Positions 29,077-38,344 of a stretch of 64,000 nt of DNA are shown piece after piece. The position numbers and the translations under genes are program-made. How positions within the stretch are numbered: the stretch's first letter is position 1; the number at the start of each line of letters is the position of its first letter. The notes beneath the pieces are model-generated. The model made no database searches. It was not told where the DNA came from and saw only the letters and a list, made by a program, of their open reading frames with translations. The DNA comes from Dyella_B sp035503745. Its GTDB lineage: Bacteria; Pseudomonadota; Gammaproteobacteria; Xanthomonadales; Rhodanobacteraceae. The stretch is from NCBI RefSeq assembly GCF_035503745.1, contig NZ_DATJTC010000011.1, forward strand, positions 261,587-325,586, given 5' to 3'.

Positions 29077-29796
29077 TCAATGTGTATCCAGCGTTTCCGG
29101 GTGCTGGCGGCCGCCTTCGGGGGCGATATCGGTCAGCAGATCCTCGTAGAAGGCGCCGAACGGTTCGGTCGGGTGGGCGATCTGGATTTCCAGGACCCAC
29201 AGGCCGCTGGAGGGGCGGTTTTCGAAGTCGCCCAGATCGCCGCCCTTATGGACCGAGTGCGGAAAATCGCTGATGCGATGGCCCTTGATGGCGTGGTTGA
29301 AACGCCAACCCATCGCCTCGGCGCGCTCATGGGCGTAATTATACAGGTTGTGGCCGTTTAAGCCTTCCCCGCGCCACACGGCCGCCACGTCCGCGAACAA
29401 ATCGCGGGCCGCCCGGGCGCAGGCCTCCTGTTCGGGGGCCTGGCCGACCGTGAAAGTATCGCCCACGTCGCCTTCGTGGCCGTCGAACACCAGGCCCAGG
29501 TCGATGAAGTAAATGTCGTTTTCGCCCAGCCGCACGTCGGGGGCCGAGCGCTGGCGATAGGTCTTGGTGGTATTGGGGCCGATGCGGATGTACGGCGGAT
29601 GCCATAGCCGCTCCATGCCCAGCTCCTTGAACACGCCGGCGGCCATGGCCTTGGCCTCCTCCTCGCCGATTCCCGGCTGCATCCGTGCGCGGATGGCGTG
29701 CAGCGCCGCCCAGGTCTGCGCGCGGGCGCGGAGCATGGCGGCGGGATCGAACCGGGTTCCAACTGCTTCGCGAGGGTCTGGGGTCATGAGGGACAT
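29077..29796 (-). CDS. M24-family metallopeptidase (Xaa-Pro aminopeptidase-like)
   Basis: A predicted cytoplasmic di-metal peptidase of about 239 residues with the pita-bread fold. Metal-ligand motifs are visible: Asp in YFIDLGLVFDGHEGD, Asp in GDVGDTFTVG, His in FPHSVHKGGDLGDF and Glu in LWVLEIQIAHP. The start is either 29796 (MSLMTPDP) or 29787; the AGG upstream fits the second spacing better, but I list the longer form. The open frame continues far upstream over the DUF1304 gene and is not real there. The gene is 23 bp after DUF1304 and probably in one transcript with it and the sugar/nucleoside kinase. The substrate is unknown. Confidence 0.82.
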   Translation of the reverse strand: MSLMTPDPREAVGTRFDPAAMLRARAQTWAALHAIRARMQPGIGEEEAKAMAAGVFKELGMERLWHPPYIRIGPNTTKTYRQRSAPDVRLGENDIYFIDLGLVFDGHEGDVGDTFTVGQAPEQEACARAARDLFADVAAVWRGEGLNGHNLYNYAHERAEAMGWRFNHAIKGHRISDFPHSVHKGGDLGDFENRPSSGLWVLEIQIAHPTEPFGAFYEDLLTDIAPEGGRQHPETLDTH

Positions 29797-29819
29797 ACCT
29801 GAAAAGCCGGGCGGCTGCT

Positions 29820-30179
29820 TCAGCTCAACCAGACGCAAATGAGGCCCACGACGGCGGGAGCGGCCTGGATCCACAGCACCTTGCGCGTGGCGGTCAGCCC
29901 GCCGTAAACGCCGGCGATGAATACGCAGGCGAGAAAGAACACCTTCACATGCATGCCTTCGATGCCGCCCAGCAGCAGACCCCAGATCAGGCCGGCGGCC
30001 AGGAACCCGTTGTAGAGCCCCTGGTTGGCCGCCAGTACCTTCGATTGGGCGGCAAATTCCGCCGTAAGGCCGAATGCGCGCCGGCCCGTGGGCTTGTCCC
30101 ACAAGAACATTTCCAGGATCAAAAACCACAGATGCATCAGGGCGATGATCGCGATCACGAGGTTGGCGATGGCAGACAT
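29820..30179 (-). CDS. DUF1304 small membrane protein
   Basis: A 119-residue inner-membrane protein with four predicted helices. The DUF1304 pattern is seen in HLWFLILEMFLWDKP at the first helix and NQGLYNGFLAAGLIWG in the middle. The start at 30179 has AGGGAC upstream. The function of the family is unknown. It lies between a PfkB kinase and an M24 peptidase on the same strand. Confidence 0.88.
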   Translation of the reverse strand: MSAIANLVIAIIALMHLWFLILEMFLWDKPTGRRAFGLTAEFAAQSKVLAANQGLYNGFLAAGLIWGLLLGGIEGMHVKVFFLACVFIAGVYGGLTATRKVLWIQAAPAVVGLICVWLS

Positions 30180-30205
30180 GGGGTTGTCCCTGATGCGTGC
30201 GGCGA

Positions 30206-31141
30206 TTACGGCAAGGCGTAGCCGAACTGGTCCTGGAATTGCCGGGCGAACTGGGCATAGGTGAAGTGCTGGTTCTGCGTGCCGGGGTGTTCCACCTTGA
30301 GCGCGCCCATCAGCGAGGCCATGCGGCCGATGGTGGGCCAGTCCCAGCCCTTCATGATGCCGAAGATCAGGCCGGCGCGATAAGCGTCGCCGCAGCCGGT
30401 GGGATCGACCACCTGGCGCTCGCGCGCGGGGGGGATTTCGTGCGTGGTGCCGTTTTCGTGGATCAGCGAGCCGCGCGGGCCCAGCGTCACGATGTAGGCC
30501 TTCACCCGCGAGGCGATTTCTGCCGCGCTCCAGCCGGTGCGCTGCTGCAGCAGCTGCGACTCGTAGTCGTTGACGATCACGTAGGTGGCTTTTTCGATCA
30601 TGGCGCGGAATTCCTCGCCGTTGAATAGCGGCATGGCCTGGCCGGGATCGAAAATGAACGGCACGCCGCGCGCGGCGAATTCGTCCACGTGCTGCAGCAT
30701 CGCGTCGCGGCCGTCGGGCGCCACGATGCCGAAGCTGATGTCGGGAATGCCGCGCACGTGGTTTTCGTGCGCGCTGGACATGGCGCCCGGATGGAAGGCG
30801 GTGATCTGGTTGTTGTCCAGGTCCGTGGTGATGAAACACTGCGGCGTGAACTGTTCCTCGAACACGCGGATGCCGTCCATGCGGATGCCGTGCTTGCTGA
30901 GGTGCTCGCGATACGGCGCGAAATCCTGGCCCACCGCGGCCACCGGCAGCGGGTCGCCGCCGAGCAGTTTCAGGTTGTAGGCGATGTTGCCCGCGCAGCC
31001 GCCGAATTCGCGCCGCATCCGCGGCACCAGGAAGGACACGTTCAGGATGTGCACCTGGTCGGGGATGATGTGATTCTTGAACTGGTCCTGGAACACCATG
31101 ATGGTGTCGTAGGCGAACGATCCGCAGATGACGGCAGACAT
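30206..31141 (-). CDS. PfkB-family carbohydrate/nucleoside kinase (adenosine kinase-like)
   Basis: A 311-residue kinase of the ribokinase superfamily. The N-terminal strand ICGSFAYDTIMVF, the di-Gly substrate motif FGGCAGNIAYNLKLLGG and the PfkB signature DPTGCGDAYRAGL with its catalytic Asp are intact. Family members with this sequence pattern are usually annotated as adenosine kinase; other substrates (ribose, fructose, inosine) cannot be ruled out. The start at 31141 gives the family N-terminus. The open frame to 31348 has no support. Confidence 0.85.
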   Translation of the reverse strand: MSAVICGSFAYDTIMVFQDQFKNHIIPDQVHILNVSFLVPRMRREFGGCAGNIAYNLKLLGGDPLPVAAVGQDFAPYREHLSKHGIRMDGIRVFEEQFTPQCFITTDLDNNQITAFHPGAMSSAHENHVRGIPDISFGIVAPDGRDAMLQHVDEFAARGVPFIFDPGQAMPLFNGEEFRAMIEKATYVIVNDYESQLLQQRTGWSAAEIASRVKAYIVTLGPRGSLIHENGTTHEIPPARERQVVDPTGCGDAYRAGLIFGIMKGWDWPTIGRMASLMGALKVEHPGTQNQHFTYAQFARQFQDQFGYALP

Positions 31142-31443
31142 GACGGCAGGATGCCCCGGATAAGTGACTGGCCGCGCCGCCGCCGCGAGGCGGGCGTCGC
31201 GCCAAAGGTTTCGGCTAAAGCCCATCATCGTACCGGTAAGCTCCCCCGAAGGCGACTTTTTGCGCGCCTTATGTCCGAAAGCGGCCGCCAAAAGGGCAAA
31301 AAGGTGGCTTGCGCGGGGTCCTGCGGGGCCGATCCGGGCCGGCGCCAAAGAGGGGGGTGCGGACGCCGTCCCAGAACCTCGCCGACGCGCCCAAAAGGGC
31401 GTCTATCACCGCATTCCACAAAGCTTTCTTAACGAATATGTCC
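31142..31443. other. Intergenic region between the PfkB kinase and the mreB promoter
   Basis: About 300 bp separating divergent transcription units. Open frames on both strands are arginine-rich shadows without binding sites. It presumably holds the promoter of the minus-strand kinase operon, which I cannot pinpoint. Confidence 0.45.
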
Positions 31444-31472
31444 TTGCGGACAAGTGTTTTGCTGACTAGACT
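31444..31472 (+). promoter_or_regulatory. Sigma70-type promoter of mreB
   Basis: A -35 box TTGCGG (31444-31449) and a -10 box TAGACT (31467-31472) are separated by exactly 17 bp. Transcription would start near 31479, giving a leader of about 36 bases before the mreB ATG at 31515. The surrounding DNA is AT-rich for this genome. Confidence 0.7.
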
Positions 31473-31514
31473 GGCGCGCTTACTTTTTAGCCAGAGTCAC
31501 TACGCGGCGGACCC

Positions 31515-32561
31515 ATGTTCAAGAAGTTTCGCGGGATGTTTTCCAACGATGTTTCCATCGACCTTGGCACAGCCAACACGCTTATATACGTGCGCGGCCA
31601 GGGTATCGTCCTGAACGAACCTTCCGTCGTGGCCATTCGCCAGGATCGCGGTCCGGGCGGCCCCCGCACCGTCGCCGCCGTGGGCAGCGACGCCAAGCGC
31701 ATGCTGGGCCGCACGCCGGGCAACATCGCCACGGTGCGTCCGATGAAGGACGGCGTGATCGCCGACTTCACCATGACCGAGGCGATGCTGCAGCACTTCA
31801 TCCGCCAGGTGCACCGTTCGCGCCTGCTGCGCCCCAGCCCCCGCGTGCTGGTCTGCGTGCCGTGCGGTTCGACCCAGGTGGAACGCCGTGCCATCAAGGA
31901 ATCGGCCGAAGGCGCCGGGGCGCGCGACGTATTCCTGATCGAAGAGCCGATGGCCGCCGCGATCGGCGCCGGCATTCCGGTGCACGAGGCGCGCGGGTCG
32001 ATGGTGCTGGACATCGGCGGCGGCACCTCCGAAGTGGCGGTGATCTCGCTCAATGGCATCGTCTACTCGCAGTCCGTGCGCGTGGGCGGCGACCGTTTCG
32101 ACGAAGCCATCATCAACTACGTGCGCCGCAACCACGGCACGCTGATCGGCGAATCCACCGCCGAGCGCATCAAGCTGGAAATCGGCTGTGCGTTCCCGCA
32201 GAGCCAGGTGCGCGAGATCGAGATCTCCGGCCGTAACCTGGCCGAGGGCGTGCCGCGCATGTTCACGGTCAACTCCAACGAAATCCTCGAAGCCCTGCAC
32301 GAACCGCTGGCCGGCATCGTCGCCGCGGTGAAATCGGCGCTGGAACAAACCCCGCCGGAACTGTGCTCGGACGTTGCCGAGCGCGGCATCGTGCTCACCG
32401 GCGGCGGCGCGCTGCTGCGCGATCTGGACCGTCTGCTATCGGAAGAAACCGGCCTGCACGTGCAGGTGGCGGACGATCCGCTGACCTGCGTGGCGCGTGG
32501 CGGCGGCAAGGCGCTGGAGCTGATCGATCAGCACGGCAGCGACTTCTTCGCCCCCGAATAA
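31515..32561 (+). CDS. mreB: Rod shape-determining protein MreB
   Basis: A bacterial actin that guides lateral cell-wall synthesis under the inner membrane. It has 348 residues, full length. Actin-fold motifs are SIDLGTANTLIYV (phosphate 1), VLDIGGGTSEVAVISL (phosphate 2) and GIVLTGGGALLRDLDRLL (adenosine). The N-terminal MFKKFRGMFS is the membrane-binding amphipathic helix. It opens the cluster mreBCD-mrdA-rodA-mltB-rlpA-dacA-ybeD-lipB-lipA-prc. Confidence 0.98.
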   Translation: MFKKFRGMFSNDVSIDLGTANTLIYVRGQGIVLNEPSVVAIRQDRGPGGPRTVAAVGSDAKRMLGRTPGNIATVRPMKDGVIADFTMTEAMLQHFIRQVHRSRLLRPSPRVLVCVPCGSTQVERRAIKESAEGAGARDVFLIEEPMAAAIGAGIPVHEARGSMVLDIGGGTSEVAVISLNGIVYSQSVRVGGDRFDEAIINYVRRNHGTLIGESTAERIKLEIGCAFPQSQVREIEISGRNLAEGVPRMFTVNSNEILEALHEPLAGIVAAVKSALEQTPPELCSDVAERGIVLTGGGALLRDLDRLLSEETGLHVQVADDPLTCVARGGGKALELIDQHGSDFFAPE

Positions 32562-32573
32562 GCCAGGTCGCTC

Positions 32574-33578
32574 ATGCCGCTAGCGCGCGAGGAATCCTCG
32601 CCCCTGTTTGCCGGCACCGCTGCCGGTACCTTGCGGCTGATCTTCTATCTTGCCCTGGCGATGGTGCTGATGGTGCTCGATCACCGCAACGGCTGGTTGT
32701 TGCGGCTGCGCTATGCGTCCGCCATCGTGGTCGAGCCGGTCTACCGCCTGGCCGCGTTGCCGGTCGATGGCATGCGTGCGCTCAGCGTCGCCTTTGCCGA
32801 TCGCCGCACGCTTACCGAACAGAACCAGCGCCTGCGCGAGGATCTGCTGCTGGCCAACGCCAAGCTCAACCGCTTGAGCGCGGTCGCGCAGCAGAACGAA
32901 CGGCTCAAGGAACTGCTCGACACCCAGCACAGCCTCGACTTGCGCGTGCAGATGGCACGCGTGATCGGCGTGGACCTGGGCGCCTACCGCTATCGCATGC
33001 TGATCAACCTCGGTGCGCGCGACGGGGTGAAGGCCGGCCAGCCGGTGATCGACGCGCACGGCGTGATGGGCCAGGTGGTCGATGTGCTGCCGACCTCGTC
33101 GGTGGTCATGCTGGTGACCGATCCGGACCATGCCTTGCCGGTCATGATCGAGCGCACGGGCTTGCGCACCATTGCCTATGGTTCGCGCAACGGCGAGCAG
33201 CTCACCCTGCCGATGATTCCGATCGCCGCTGACGTGCGTCCCGGCGACAAGCTGCTTACATCCGGATTGGGCGGGCGTTTCCCCGAAGGTTTCCCCGTGG
33301 GCGAAGTCCGTACGGTAGGGCCGAGCCAGACCGGCATGTTCCTCGAAGCGCATGCGCAGCCAAGCGCCGACATCGATCGCAGCGACGAAGTGCTGCTGCT
33401 GCACGATCTGGCCGAGCCGGTCGGGCCGCCGCCGCTCGCCCATCCAGCTGGGCCGCCGGCCAGCGATGCGCCGCCGCCGCCCAGTTCGGCGGCGATGGCG
33501 CGCGTAACATTGCCGGCGGGCGCGTCGTCCGCCGTGAAGCCGGCTTCCGCGCAGAGCGCCGGGGCGGTTAAGCCATGA
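32574..33578 (+). CDS. mreC: Rod shape-determining protein MreC
   Basis: The periplasmic scaffold of the elongasome, 334 residues. One N-terminal membrane helix (LIFYLALAMVLMVLDHRNG) is followed by a coiled coil (about 75-115) and the beta-rich MreC domain (RVIGVDLGAYRYRMLINLGARDG, GQVVDVLPTSSVVMLVTDPD). The last 55 residues form a Pro/Ala-rich tail of the kind common in xanthomonad MreC. It follows mreB by 12 bp and overlaps mreD by 4 bp. Confidence 0.96.
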   Translation: MPLAREESSPLFAGTAAGTLRLIFYLALAMVLMVLDHRNGWLLRLRYASAIVVEPVYRLAALPVDGMRALSVAFADRRTLTEQNQRLREDLLLANAKLNRLSAVAQQNERLKELLDTQHSLDLRVQMARVIGVDLGAYRYRMLINLGARDGVKAGQPVIDAHGVMGQVVDVLPTSSVVMLVTDPDHALPVMIERTGLRTIAYGSRNGEQLTLPMIPIAADVRPGDKLLTSGLGGRFPEGFPVGEVRTVGPSQTGMFLEAHAQPSADIDRSDEVLLLHDLAEPVGPPPLAHPAGPPASDAPPPPSSAAMARVTLPAGASSAVKPASAQSAGAVKP

Positions 33579-34063
33579 GCCGGCAGCGTCTTTCGTTCTG
33601 GTGGTTCTACGGCACGCTGGCGTTCGCGCTGCTGCTGATGCTGGTGCCGCTGCCGCACGTGCTCGATCCGTTCAAGCCGTACTGGCCGGCGCTGGTGCTG
33701 TTGTATTGGGCGCTGGAATCGGGCGAGCAGCGCGTCACGCTGGGCCTGGCCTTCGTGTTCGGCGTGTGCGCCGACCTGCTCAACGGCGTGCTGCTGGGCG
33801 AGCAGGCACTGCGTCTGTGCGTGCTGGCCTTCATCGCCTTGCGCTTCCGATCGCGCCTGCGCTTCTTCCCGATGTGGCAGCAGACCCTGGCGGTGCTCGC
33901 GCTGTTGCTCAACGACCGCTTCCTGCTGCTGATCGTGCGCGCCTTCGCGGGCGAGTCGGCGCCGGCGGCGCTGTGGTGGGGATCGCCTTTCGTCAGTGCC
34001 GCGCTGTGGCCGTTCCTGTTTCTGCTGATGGACGACCTGCGGATGCGGTTGCGCCTGCAATGA
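33575..34063 (+). CDS. mreD: Rod shape-determining protein MreD
   Basis: A 162-residue inner-membrane protein with about five helices. MreD-like features are LVPLPHVLDPFKPYWPALVLLYW near the N-terminus and GLAFVFGVCADLLNGVLLGEQAL in the middle. It overlaps the mreC stop (ATGA) and works with MreC in activating the PBP2-RodA synthase. Confidence 0.95.
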   Translation: MSRQRLSFWWFYGTLAFALLLMLVPLPHVLDPFKPYWPALVLLYWALESGEQRVTLGLAFVFGVCADLLNGVLLGEQALRLCVLAFIALRFRSRLRFFPMWQQTLAVLALLLNDRFLLLIVRAFAGESAPAALWWGSPFVSAALWPFLFLLMDDLRMRLRLQ

Positions 34064-34109
34064 CCGCGCCGGCCGACAGCGCGCGCGTGCGGAGCCTGGA
34101 GGTGCGGGC

Positions 34110-36119
34110 ATGGCGAAGCTGATCCATCGCCGCGCCTTCAAGGACACCCGCGGCGAAGGCGAGATGTTCCGGCGTCGCGCGTTTGCCGGTTTTGCGCTGA
34201 TCCTGCTCGGGCTGGGGGCGCTGGTCGGGCGCTATGTGTTCCTGCAGGTGCTGCATCACGACGAGTTCGCGCTGCGCTCGATCAACAACAGCGTCAAGCC
34301 GCGCGCGCTGCCGCCGCCGCGCGGGCTGATCTACGACCGCAACGGGGTGCTGCTGGCCGACAACGTGCCGGCGTTCCGCCTTGAAGTGGTGCCCGAGCAG
34401 GTCAAGAACATGAATGCCACGCTGGCCGCGCTGGGCAAGGTGATTCCGCTCGATCCGGACGACCTGGACGCTTTCCGCAAGCAGCTCAAGCAGACGCGCC
34501 GGTTCGACAGCGTGCCGTTGAAGATGCGCCTGACCGAGGACGACATCGCGCGCTTCGCGGTGAACCGCTGGCGCTTTCCCGGCGTGGACGTGGTGCCTTA
34601 CCTGATCCGCCAGTACCCCTATGGACCGCTGTTCGCGCACGTCATCGGCTATGTCAGCCGCATCGACGCCGACGACCTGGACCGGCTCGATCCGGATTTG
34701 TACAAGGGCACCACGCATATCGGCCGCACCGGCATCGAGCGCTCCTACGAGGATTTGCTGCACGGCAAGCCCGGCTACGAGCTGGACGAAGTCAGCGCCG
34801 ATGGGCGCATCCAGCGCGTCCTGAAAACCGTCCCGCCGGTGCCGGGCAAGAACCTGTACCTGAGCATCGACGTGCGCGTGCAGAAAGCCGCGCAGGATGC
34901 GTTCGAGGGCAGGCCCGGCGCGGCGGTGGCGATCGATCCGCGCAACGGCCAGGTGCTGGCCCTGGTCAGCGTGCCCACGTTCGATCCCAACCTGTTCGTC
35001 AACGGCATCAGTACGACCGATTACAAGGCGTTGAGTACCGACCCTGACAAACCTTTGCTCAGCCGCGCCCTGAAGGGGGCGTATCCGCCCGGTTCCACCG
35101 TCAAGCCGTTCATGGCGCTGGCGGGCCTGGAATATGGCGTGCGCACGCCGCAGGATTCGGTGCTTTCCACCGGCGTTTTCTATATCCCCGGGCAGTCGCG
35201 CGGTTACCGCGACGACCAGCGCTACGGCGTGGGCACGGTGAACTTGTATCGGGCGATCGAGGATTCGGTCAACACCTACTTCTACAAGCTCGCGCTGGAC
35301 CTTGGCATCGACCGCGTCAGCGCTTTCATGGGTTCCTACGGCTTCGGCAAGCCCAGCGGCGTGGATTTGCCCGGCGAAGCATCCGGCATCTTGCCCTCGC
35401 GCGAATGGAAGGCCAAACACTCGCCCAAGGCACCGGCCTGGTATCCGGGCGAGACGGTGATTACGGGCATCGGGCAGGGCTACTGGGAAGTGACGCCGAT
35501 ACAATTGGCGCATGCGCTGGCGACTTTCGCCGGACATGGCGTGCCGTATGCGCCGCGCGTGGTGATGTCGACCGCCGACGTCGGCGCGGCGCCCGTGCAG
35601 CTGGCCAATCCGCCCTCCGGCCCCTCGCTGATCAAGAACGAGAAAGACTGGCAGGCGGTCAACGACGGCATGCAACTGGTGATTTACGGTACCGATCCGT
35701 TCTCCACCGGCGCGGGCGTGAAGCTGGGCGATGGTTTCCCGTATCGCATCGCGGGCAAGAGCGGTACCGCCGAACGCTATTCGCGTACCAGCGATGCGTA
35801 TAACGAAAACAAGAGCACCGCTTACCTGGCCGCGCGCCACCGTGCCTGGTTCGAGATGTTCACCCCGGCCGAGAATCCGCGCATCGCGGTGGCCACGATG
35901 CTGGAGGCCGGTGCGTGGGGTGCCAAGGATGCCGGCCCGATTGCGCGCAAAGTGCTCGATGCATGGCTTACCAGCCAGGGCGGCCCGGTGCCGGCCGATC
36001 ACCCGCTGCCCGAGCCGATTCCCGCCGGCAGCGTGCCGCCGCCGGAAGATACGCCACAAACCGATCAAACCGATATGCCGGCGCCGGACGCGTCCAGCGG
36101 GGGGGACAGCACGCCATGA
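34110..36119 (+). CDS. mrdA: Penicillin-binding protein 2 (elongasome transpeptidase)
   Basis: A class B PBP that cross-links peptidoglycan during elongation, paired with RodA. It has 669 residues with one N-terminal membrane anchor (FAGFALILLGLGALVGRYVF). The transpeptidase motifs are intact: Ser329-T-V-Lys332 in YPPGSTVKPFMA, SVN in EDSVNTYFYKL and KSGT in AGKSGTAERY. The pedestal domain starts with PPPRGLIYDRNGVLLADN. The C-terminus is extended by a Pro/Asp-rich tail. The start at 34110 has GGAGG 7 bases upstream. It overlaps rodA by ATGA. Confidence 0.97.
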   Translation: MAKLIHRRAFKDTRGEGEMFRRRAFAGFALILLGLGALVGRYVFLQVLHHDEFALRSINNSVKPRALPPPRGLIYDRNGVLLADNVPAFRLEVVPEQVKNMNATLAALGKVIPLDPDDLDAFRKQLKQTRRFDSVPLKMRLTEDDIARFAVNRWRFPGVDVVPYLIRQYPYGPLFAHVIGYVSRIDADDLDRLDPDLYKGTTHIGRTGIERSYEDLLHGKPGYELDEVSADGRIQRVLKTVPPVPGKNLYLSIDVRVQKAAQDAFEGRPGAAVAIDPRNGQVLALVSVPTFDPNLFVNGISTTDYKALSTDPDKPLLSRALKGAYPPGSTVKPFMALAGLEYGVRTPQDSVLSTGVFYIPGQSRGYRDDQRYGVGTVNLYRAIEDSVNTYFYKLALDLGIDRVSAFMGSYGFGKPSGVDLPGEASGILPSREWKAKHSPKAPAWYPGETVITGIGQGYWEVTPIQLAHALATFAGHGVPYAPRVVMSTADVGAAPVQLANPPSGPSLIKNEKDWQAVNDGMQLVIYGTDPFSTGAGVKLGDGFPYRIAGKSGTAERYSRTSDAYNENKSTAYLAARHRAWFEMFTPAENPRIAVATMLEAGAWGAKDAGPIARKVLDAWLTSQGGPVPADHPLPEPIPAGSVPPPEDTPQTDQTDMPAPDASSGGDSTP

Positions 36120-37231
36120 TCGATACCCTGCGCACACGCTTCTACCGTTTCCTCCGGCGCATTCTCACGCGCCCGCGCATCGATCTGCCGCTGGCGTTTG
36201 CGCTGTGCCTGTTGTGCGGCGTCGGTCTGGTTACGCTCTACAGCGCGGGCGACAGCAACGTGGGGCTGGTGCTTGGCCAGGCCGCGCGCTTCATGCTCGG
36301 CGGCGTGCTGATTTTGCTGCTGTCGCGCATTCCGCCATCGACGCTGCGCAACTGGACGCCCTGGTTGTATGCCGCGAGCCTGGCGCTGCTGTTGGTGGTC
36401 GCGGTGCTGGGCGAAGGGCGCGGTGCGGACCGCTGGCTCAATTTGGGCATCATGCGCTTCCAGCCGTCGGAGCTGATGAAGCTGACCATGCCGATGATGG
36501 TGGCGTGGTACCTGCATCCGCGCCAGCTGCCGCCGCGTTGGAAAGATATCGCGACCGTAGGCGTGCTGATCGGCATCCCCGCGGCCCTGATCGCCCACCA
36601 GCCCGACCTTGGCACGGCGTTGCTGGTATCGGCGGCCGGTGCGTTCGCGCTGTTCCTGTCCGGCATGGCGTGGTGGCGCATCGGGCTGCTGCTGGCCGGC
36701 GCGAGCGGCCTGGTGCCGATTGCCTGGCATTTCATGCACCAGTATCAGCGCGATCGCATCCTGACCATGCTCAATCCCGAGTCCGATCCGCTGGGCAACG
36801 GCTGGCACATCATCCAGTCGCAGATCGCGGTGGGCTCGGGCGGGGTGTTCGGCAAGGGCTTCGAGCAAGGCACGCAATCGCGCCTGGATTTTCTGCCTGA
36901 ACACACCACCGACTTCATATTCGCGGTGTTCTCCGAGGAGTTCGGGCTGATCGGCGTATGCGCGATCCTGGTGCTGTATGCCTTCATCATCGGTCGTTGC
37001 CTGTGGATCGCGATGGAAGCGCGCGACACGTATTCACGCCTGCTTGCCGGCGCCATCGCCATGAGCTTTTTCGTCTACGTGTTCGTCAACGGCGGCATGG
37101 TCGCGGGCCTGCTGCCGGTAGTGGGCGTGCCGATGCCGATGGTCAGTTACGGCGGCACCTCGGCGGTGACCTTGCTGGTGGGCTTTGGCGTGCTGATGTC
37201 GATCCATGCCAACCGCAAGGTGCACGACTGA
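36116..37231 (+). CDS. rodA: Peptidoglycan glycosyltransferase RodA (SEDS family)
   Basis: A polytopic inner-membrane enzyme of 371 residues that polymerises lipid II together with PBP2. SEDS features include DRWLNLGIMRFQPSELMKL, HQPDLGTALLV with the essential Asp, and FLPEHTTDFIFAVFSEEFGL. The C-terminal helix pair with GVPMPMVSYGGTSAV is also present. The ATG at 36116 overlaps the mrdA stop; the open frame extends 200 bases upstream inside mrdA and is not used. Confidence 0.97.
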   Translation: MIDTLRTRFYRFLRRILTRPRIDLPLAFALCLLCGVGLVTLYSAGDSNVGLVLGQAARFMLGGVLILLLSRIPPSTLRNWTPWLYAASLALLLVVAVLGEGRGADRWLNLGIMRFQPSELMKLTMPMMVAWYLHPRQLPPRWKDIATVGVLIGIPAALIAHQPDLGTALLVSAAGAFALFLSGMAWWRIGLLLAGASGLVPIAWHFMHQYQRDRILTMLNPESDPLGNGWHIIQSQIAVGSGGVFGKGFEQGTQSRLDFLPEHTTDFIFAVFSEEFGLIGVCAILVLYAFIIGRCLWIAMEARDTYSRLLAGAIAMSFFVYVFVNGGMVAGLLPVVGVPMPMVSYGGTSAVTLLVGFGVLMSIHANRKVHD

Positions 37232-37303
37232 GTTGCCCTGCGCACGCTCGCGTGCCCGCCAATCGCCACGGTTTGCGCCGCATTGCATGCTACGCTGTGG
37301 CCG

Positions 37304-38344
37304 ATGCCGATCAAGACAGCGAAAACCACCCCGCCGCCGGCCTTAAGGCCACGCTTTTTTCGTCCTTCGCGGATACTGCTTTTGCTGTCGTTGCTGGCCG
37401 CCGCGCCGGCGTGGGCCGATCAACATCCCGGCCAGGCGCAACTGGTGCAGGAAGTGGTGCAGGACACCGGCAAGGATCCCGCCGCGCTCAACGCATTGCT
37501 CGACGGTGCGAAGAAACAGCAGAGCATTCTCGATGCGATCAGCCGTCCCGCCGAAGCCAAACCGTGGAGCGAGTACCGGCCCATTTTCATCACGCCCGCG
37601 CGCATCGATGCGGGCATCGATTTCTATCGCGATCATCGCGCGCTGCTGGAGAAGATCGGCGCGCAATACGGCGTGCCGCCCGAGTACATCGTGGCGATCC
37701 TGGGCGTGGAAACCTTCTACGGCCGCAACACCGGCAACTACAAAGTACTCGACGCGCTGGTGACGCTGGGCCTGTATTACCCGCCACGCGCGGCGTTCTT
37801 CCGTGGCGAGCTGAAAACCCTGCTGGAATTGCCCGACAGCATGCTCGCCGGTCCCCTCGACACGCTCACCGGTTCCTATGCCGGCGCGCAGGGCTGGGGA
37901 CAGTTCATGCCCGACAGCATTCGCGACTACGGCGTGGATGAAGACGGCGACGGGCGCATCGACCTGAAAAATTCGCTGCCCGACATCTTCGCCAGCGTCG
38001 CCAACTACTTCGCCAAGCACGGCTGGGTGGCCGGCGGACCGGTGGCAGCGCCCGCGCAGCCGGACGCGGCGGCCAGGCCGCTCAACGTGAAGGACTCCAC
38101 CCCGCAGTGGACGGTGGAGCAGCTCGAAGCATGGGGCTACGGTCCGCTGCAGCACCTCGATCCGGGTGCGCTCAGCAGCGTGCAGACCTACCAAGGCGCC
38201 AACGGCCCCGAATACTGGTTCACCTTCCAGAACTTCTACGTGATCACCCGCTACAACCGCAGCCCGATGTATGCGCTGGCGGTGCACGAGCTTGCGCAGG
38301 CGATCGCCGCAGGCGCCAACAGCCCCGAGCATCCGGCGCAATGA
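37304..38344 (+). CDS. mltB: Membrane-bound lytic transglycosylase B
   Basis: Cleaves peptidoglycan glycan strands with formation of anhydro-muramic ends. From the ATG at 37304 the protein has 346 residues. It starts with a basic N-terminus and an export signal (ILLLLSLLAAAPAWAD) with no lipobox cysteine, so it is probably a soluble periplasmic form rather than a lipoprotein. The catalytic Glu is near residue 136 in ILGVETFYGRNTG. Further MltB motifs are GSYAGAQGWGQFMPDSIRDY and DLKNSLPDIFASVANYF. Its stop overlaps the rlpA start (ATGA). Confidence 0.94.
   Translation: MPIKTAKTTPPPALRPRFFRPSRILLLLSLLAAAPAWADQHPGQAQLVQEVVQDTGKDPAALNALLDGAKKQQSILDAISRPAEAKPWSEYRPIFITPARIDAGIDFYRDHRALLEKIGAQYGVPPEYIVAILGVETFYGRNTGNYKVLDALVTLGLYYPPRAAFFRGELKTLLELPDSMLAGPLDTLTGSYAGAQGWGQFMPDSIRDYGVDEDGDGRIDLKNSLPDIFASVANYFAKHGWVAGGPVAAPAQPDAAARPLNVKDSTPQWTVEQLEAWGYGPLQHLDPGALSSVQTYQGANGPEYWFTFQNFYVITRYNRSPMYALAVHELAQAIAAGANSPEHPAQ

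Noticed and set aside
29797..30258. Upstream part of the M24 peptidase frame
   Set aside because: It overlaps the well-supported DUF1304 gene on the same strand in another frame and has no peptidase sequence.
35915..36115. Longer RodA with a start inside mrdA
   Set aside because: The extra 67 residues are Arg/Gln-rich and out of character for a SEDS protein; the ATGA overlap at 36116 fits operon style.
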